A DNA stretch of 64,000 nt from an uncultured Caulobacter sp. (GTDB lineage: Bacteria; Pseudomonadota; Alphaproteobacteria; Caulobacterales; Caulobacteraceae): assembly GCA_913776195.1 (NCBI GenBank), contig CAJYMH010000031.1, positions 186,001 through 250,000 on the forward strand, given 5' to 3'. The notes below the pieces were generated by a model. That model searched no databases. It was given only the letters and a program-made list of their open reading frames with translations, and had not been told where the DNA came from. Made by a program: the position numbers and the translations under genes. This document shows positions 60,880 through 64,000 of this stretch, piece after piece. How positions within the stretch are numbered: the first letter of the stretch is position 1; each line of letters starts with the position of its first letter.

Positions 60880-61607
60880 CGTACCGTCACGGGAAGCTCG
60901 TCGCGGCCCAGCCACCGGCCCAGCGACCACAAGGCGGACAGCAGATAGAGCGCCGAACCCGGCGCCCACATGATCAGGCCAGCCAACTGCTGGTCTTGCA
61001 AAGGCGTCATGCCCCACGCTGCGGTGGTGACAAAATGGGGTGCGTAGACGGCCTGAGCGGCGAAGGTCAGCAATGCGCCGAGCAAACCCATCTGCACCAT
61101 GGCGGCCAACAGTCCCGCTACGGCGGCGGGGGCCTTGGCTGTGCGTATGGCTAGCCAGAACAGCAAGCTTGAACCAAGCAGGCACGCCTGCATCAACCAA
61201 TAGGCGCTGTCATGCGACAGGGCCCACCCATAGGCGGCCGGCGCGTGCCACGCCCAGAGCAAGCCGGTCTGGAGGGCGGTGGCGAGCAGTAGCGAGGGCG
61301 CTTGTTTGTGCATCGGAAGCGCCAGGGCGAGCAGCGGCGCCGCGACGCCCATCAGCAGCAGATGGTGCGCCGTGCGCGCCGAAAACAACGCCGCGCTGAG
61401 AGCGCATAGCGGGGATATGAAGATGATCGCCAGGGCGGCGACAGCCGCCAAGGCCCAGAGCCGCCGCTTGTCACGCAGACGGACGACCGAAAGGACAAGC
61501 GCCGCGGCCAGCACTGCGATCAACACCGGGTCGAGGTTCCATCGCCCCACCAATTCGGCGGGCGTCGGCGCCACGCCGCAGTAGGGGATGGCCGTCTCGA
61601 TCGGCAT
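60876..61607 (-). CDS. ctaG: Cytochrome c oxidase assembly factor CtaG (caa3 type)
   Basis: 243 residues from ATG 61607. About seven helices (LDPVLIAVLAAALVLSVVRL, ALAAVAALAIIFISPLCALS) with the conserved FSARTAHHLLLMGVAAPLLA, WAWHAPAAYGWALSHDSAYW and QQLAGLIMWAPGSALYLL segments of the caa3_CtaG family. It is needed for CuB insertion in caa3 oxidases. Coupled to cytochrome b561, and close to the oxidase genes, it supports assembly of that branch. Confidence 0.9.
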   Translation of the reverse strand: MPIETAIPYCGVAPTPAELVGRWNLDPVLIAVLAAALVLSVVRLRDKRRLWALAAVAALAIIFISPLCALSAALFSARTAHHLLLMGVAAPLLALALPMHKQAPSLLLATALQTGLLWAWHAPAAYGWALSHDSAYWLMQACLLGSSLLFWLAIRTAKAPAAVAGLLAAMVQMGLLGALLTFAAQAVYAPHFVTTAAWGMTPLQDQQLAGLIMWAPGSALYLLSALWSLGRWLGRDELPVTVR

Positions 61608-61951
61608 CGCGCTCCGCCTCTGATGGGATGTCGAAGGGCAACGGTCAGGCTTGGCGGTGGTTCCGCCGCCGCCCTGGCTGCGCAGACTTTTCGCGGCGTC
61701 AATCGAGACCGTCTGGATGGCGCTATAAATCCGCCAAAGCGTCGCTTTCTGCCCACATATCGTCCTTCGCCGCCCAAAAATCAGGCGTACGGTGCTTGTC
61801 GGCCCGCGTTCTGTCGTTAAATGTTGAGATGCGCTCAAGGGACGGGGCGCGCCGCGCGCTCAAACGCGCAGCACAAAAACACGCCGTTGGAGCCGGCGAA
61901 GCGTCAACCAGGGGCGCTCGTTCGCGCGCGTCCCAAGCCTAGGACTCCAGT
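61608..61951. other. 344-bp gap without supported gene
   Basis: Divergent spacer between ctaG and the small exported protein gene. It contains a GGCGG-tggtt-CCGCC hairpin (about 61652-61667) and presumably both promoters. Reading frames here are arginine/serine-rich without a ribosome binding site or a recognisable product and were not called. Confidence 0.5.
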
Positions 61952-62293
61952 ATGTCATTTACCTTGAACCGCCTCGCGGCCGTGGCCGCCTTGGCAGTCG
62001 CGCCGACTCTCGCCTTTGCGCCCGCCATCGCCCAGCCGCAAGACGCTCCGGCGTTGACGCCGGGGGCCTACGCCCAGGACGGTCGTGATTGCGCCGCCGG
62101 CGCTCGCTTCAATTTCGATGGCCAGACCCTGACGGCCGGGGGCAAGCCGTGGCGCGATAGCGGCGAAGCCTGGATCAGCGTCACAAGCGCGGACAGCTTC
62201 AAGCTGACCAAGCTGCAGAAGCACCCAGCCGGTAAGGCTGCCCCGGGCCTGCATGCCAAGACCTACCGCCTCTGCGCCGCCACGGGTGCGTGA
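61952..62293 (+). CDS. Small exported hypothetical protein
   Basis: 113 residues. Signal peptide LNRLAAVAALAVAPTLAFAP ending near AIAQPQ, then a compact soluble domain: GAYAQDGRDCAAGARFNFDG, WISVTSADSFKLTKLQKHP, and a second Cys in TYRLCAATG, so one disulfide is possible. Periplasmic location is likely. No family recognised. AGGA lies seven bases before the ATG. Confidence 0.7.
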   Translation: MSFTLNRLAAVAALAVAPTLAFAPAIAQPQDAPALTPGAYAQDGRDCAAGARFNFDGQTLTAGGKPWRDSGEAWISVTSADSFKLTKLQKHPAGKAAPGLHAKTYRLCAATGA

Positions 62294-62353
62294 TGTTGAG
62301 CGTCGCCGCATGATGTCATGCGGCGGCGTTCCATATCCGAATGGTTGGTGCTG

Positions 62354-62569
62354 TCAGGTGGGATGCGGTGGCGGAACCCAACGGCCGTCGGTCACTTCCG
62401 CTGCGAGGGTCAGAAGGCCGTCCATGTCCAGATGAGCGACGATCTCGCCCAGCGCCCGCAGTCTGGCCACAGCGGCGATTGGATTTCCATCGTAAGCACT
62501 TGCGGCCAGACAGTAGAGTTCGTCCTTGAAGGCCGCCTCGAAGGCGCTCGCGTCGTACGCTCTCCCCAC
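62354..62569 (-). CDS. Small soluble hypothetical protein
   Basis: 71 residues from a GTG at 62569 (AGGGAGA eight bases upstream); a longer frame to 62665 lacks a better start. Sequence GRAYDASAFEAAFKDELYCL, NPIAAVARLRALGEIVAHLD, LLTLAAEVTDGRWV suggests a small alpha-helical protein. No family recognised. It follows the EAL gene on the same strand with a 117-bp gap. Confidence 0.5.
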   Translation of the reverse strand: MGRAYDASAFEAAFKDELYCLAASAYDGNPIAAVARLRALGEIVAHLDMDGLLTLAAEVTDGRWVPPPHPT

Positions 62570-62686
62570 GCCAAGTCTCCCTTGGTCTGTTGGTTTGATG
62601 ACACGATGAATCGCTGTCGTTGGTAAAGAACAACCTAAGCTGGAGTGCGCGACGGGTTGTCGCAAGCCGCGTAATCGTAAGGGCTG

Positions 62687-64000
62687 TCAGGCGACGTCCA
62701 GCGCGCCCTTGGCTGTGCTTTTGAGGCCGAGCAAGGCCTCAAGTTGGGCTGGCCGTCCGAACAGGTAGCCCTGAGCGCTATCGATGCCGAGAGCGCGCAG
62801 CGCGGCCGCGCATTCGGCGCTTTCCACATACTCCGCCACCGTTTCGATTTTCAGCCGGTGAGCCAGGGCGCTGATCGACTCCACGATGGCGTTGTCCACC
62901 GGGCTTTGCAGCATGTGCTGGATGAAGGCGCCGTCGATCTTCACCGTGTCGACTGTGAAGTTCTTCAGATAGTCGTAGGAGCTGCGCCCGGCGCCGAAGT
63001 CGTCCAAGGCGACCTTGAAGCCCTCCCGCCGCAGGCGCTCCAGCACCTGACCGATTTTCCCTAGGCCGTCGAGCACGGCGGTCTCCGTCACCTCCAGGGT
63101 GATCTGTCCGTGCTCCAGACCCGAACGCTTGAACATGGCCACCGCGAAGTCCGGGAAGGACGGATCGTTCAGCGTGTTGGCCGATAGGTTGATGGCCAAG
63201 GACAGCCCGGTCTTGTCGGGAATCTGGGGCGCGACGCGGCCCAACACCTCGCCGATCACCCAGCGATCGACCAGCCCCATCATGCCGAACCGCTCAGCCG
63301 CAGGAATGAATGCGGCCGGCGAGATCAACTCGCCATCGTCGCCGCGCATCCGCACCAGCACTTCAAACCGCCGCTGTGGCGTATCTGTCGGGACCATGGG
63401 GACGATACCCTGGGCGAAAAGGACCAGACGGCCTTCCTCGATCCAGCGCGGCAGATTGGCTACGGTGTTGTTGAGCGACCGTTCCTCCTGGAACTGATCG
63501 GCGTCGGGGGCGAGGACTCGTACCGCTCCGCCGCTCTTCGCCGCCAGACAGGCGAGTTCGGCGCGGCCGATCAGGTCCTGGGGCGATAGGGACGATCCCT
63601 TGACGAGGCAGCCGCCGACCCGGGCGGAGGCGTGATAGGCCTCGCCGTGCCAGACGAAGCGGTGATCGGCCACGGCGTCGACCAGCTCCTGGCCGAAGCG
63701 TTCGGCGCCTTCCGGCCCAGTGTCGCGCAGAAGAATGGCGAACTGGTCCCCGGAAAGGCGCGCCAGGACGTCCTTCGGCACAATGAAACGGCCCAGCAGT
63801 TCGGCGACTTCACGCAGGAAGACATCGCCGCCCATGTGGCCCACGGCGTCGTTGAGCACCTTGAAGCGCTCGATATTGACGATGAGGATGCAATCGCCCT
63901 GGCCGTCGGGGCGTTGCGAAAACTGAGCTGCGGCGAGGCGCTCCTCGAAGGCATAACGATTGACCAGTCCGGTCAGATCGTCATGTGACTGAAGCCAGGC
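62687..64000 (-). CDS. GGDEF-EAL protein, C-terminal part (cut by window edge)
   Basis: The minus-strand frame is open to the right edge (about 437 codons visible). Its GGDEF domain begins HDDLTGLVNRYAFEERL; the signature loop is degenerate (RLSGDQFAIL in place of GGDEF and VNIERFK at the usual metal Asp), so cyclase activity is doubtful. The EAL domain (about the last 260 residues) has FEVLVRMRG (EVL for EAL), AINLSANTL, LEVTETAVLD, VALDDFGAGRSS, VKIDGAFIQ, TVAEYVES and AQGYLFGRP, so the metal and catalytic residues look complete. A c-di-GMP phosphodiesterase with a regulatory GGDEF domain is likely. The N-terminal sensor lies outside the window. Confidence 0.9.
   Translation of the reverse strand, partial: AWLQSHDDLTGLVNRYAFEERLAAAQFSQRPDGQGDCILIVNIERFKVLNDAVGHMGGDVFLREVAELLGRFIVPKDVLARLSGDQFAILLRDTGPEGAERFGQELVDAVADHRFVWHGEAYHASARVGGCLVKGSSLSPQDLIGRAELACLAAKSGGAVRVLAPDADQFQEERSLNNTVANLPRWIEEGRLVLFAQGIVPMVPTDTPQRRFEVLVRMRGDDGELISPAAFIPAAERFGMMGLVDRWVIGEVLGRVAPQIPDKTGLSLAINLSANTLNDPSFPDFAVAMFKRSGLEHGQITLEVTETAVLDGLGKIGQVLERLRREGFKVALDDFGAGRSSYDYLKNFTVDTVKIDGAFIQHMLQSPVDNAIVESISALAHRLKIETVAEYVESAECAAALRALGIDSAQGYLFGRPAQLEALLGLKSTAKGALDVA

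Noticed and set aside
61608-61951. Possible small gene upstream of the exported hypothetical protein
   Set aside because: Frames are rich in Arg, Ser and Ala without ribosome binding site, signal or domain.
1-64000. tRNA, rRNA, insertion sequences, prophage or toxin-antitoxin genes
   Set aside because: None was recognised on either strand; no transposase, integrase, terminal inverted repeat pair or att-like duplication was seen.

Overview
The window looks like a chromosomal segment of a high-GC alphaproteobacterium, most likely a member of the Caulobacteraceae (Caulobacter or Phenylobacterium type). This is inferred from gene content: abundant TonB-dependent receptors, a TonB receptor next to tryptophan-halogenase-like proteins, a proline-rich OmpA, many CHASE/MASE hybrid kinases, PutA controlled by an Lrp-type PutR, and very GC-rich third codon positions. 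I see no rRNA, tRNA, CRISPR array, insertion sequence or phage module. Both window edges cut genes: an M13 peptidase on the left and a GGDEF/EAL protein on the right.

Layout. 1-7.1 kb: minus-strand M13 peptidase, then a tightly packed cluster (CPA2 antiporter, DUF2946 protein, TonB receptor, PepSY protein, PCu(A)C protein) that looks like metal, probably copper, acquisition and delivery. 7.2-9.3 kb: a small HTH regulator and a second CPA2 antiporter. 9.8-11 kb: ompA. 11.1-15.8 kb: putA with divergent putR and a second Lrp-type regulator. 16-17.5 kb: a TMEM165/GDT1-type cation transporter behind a yybP-ykoY (Mn2+) riboswitch that begins inside a PAP2 phosphatase gene. 17.7-27.3 kb: two large hybrid kinases around nrdA (tandem NrdR-box-like sites), a thioesterase-like gene and a beta-barrel protein. 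27.4-34 kb: a LacI-type palindrome, a large TonB receptor and two tryptophan-halogenase family genes. 34-39.7 kb: three small minus-strand genes, then a response regulator / LysM-FecR protein / CHASE2 kinase operon and a lipoprotein. 39.8-44.6 kb: VOC protein, 2-hydroxyacid dehydrogenase, UDP-glucuronate decarboxylase, glycine-zipper lipoprotein, AraC regulator, serine hydrolase.

46.2-55.3 kb is the most coherent accessory module: isochorismatase-like hydrolase, cofactor-free haloperoxidase-type hydrolase, XapX protein, YtcJ-like amidohydrolase with a Cys/His-rich tail, DoxX protein, MFS exporter with a monooxygenase-like tail, AlgE-like porin, a LysR regulator and a divergent pirin. Three copies of a related ~42-44 bp element lie in front of the two operons and in the lysR-pirin gap, suggesting one LysR regulon. 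55.5-61.6 kb encodes a terminal-oxidase branch: fused cytochrome c oxidase subunit I+III, subunit II with a cytochrome c domain, two further c-type cytochromes, cytochrome b561 and CtaG. The last 2.4 kb holds two small hypothetical genes and the partial EAL protein.

Starts were chosen from Shine-Dalgarno spacing, signal peptides and overlaps; several use TTG or GTG. All functional calls come from motif recognition by eye, without database searches.
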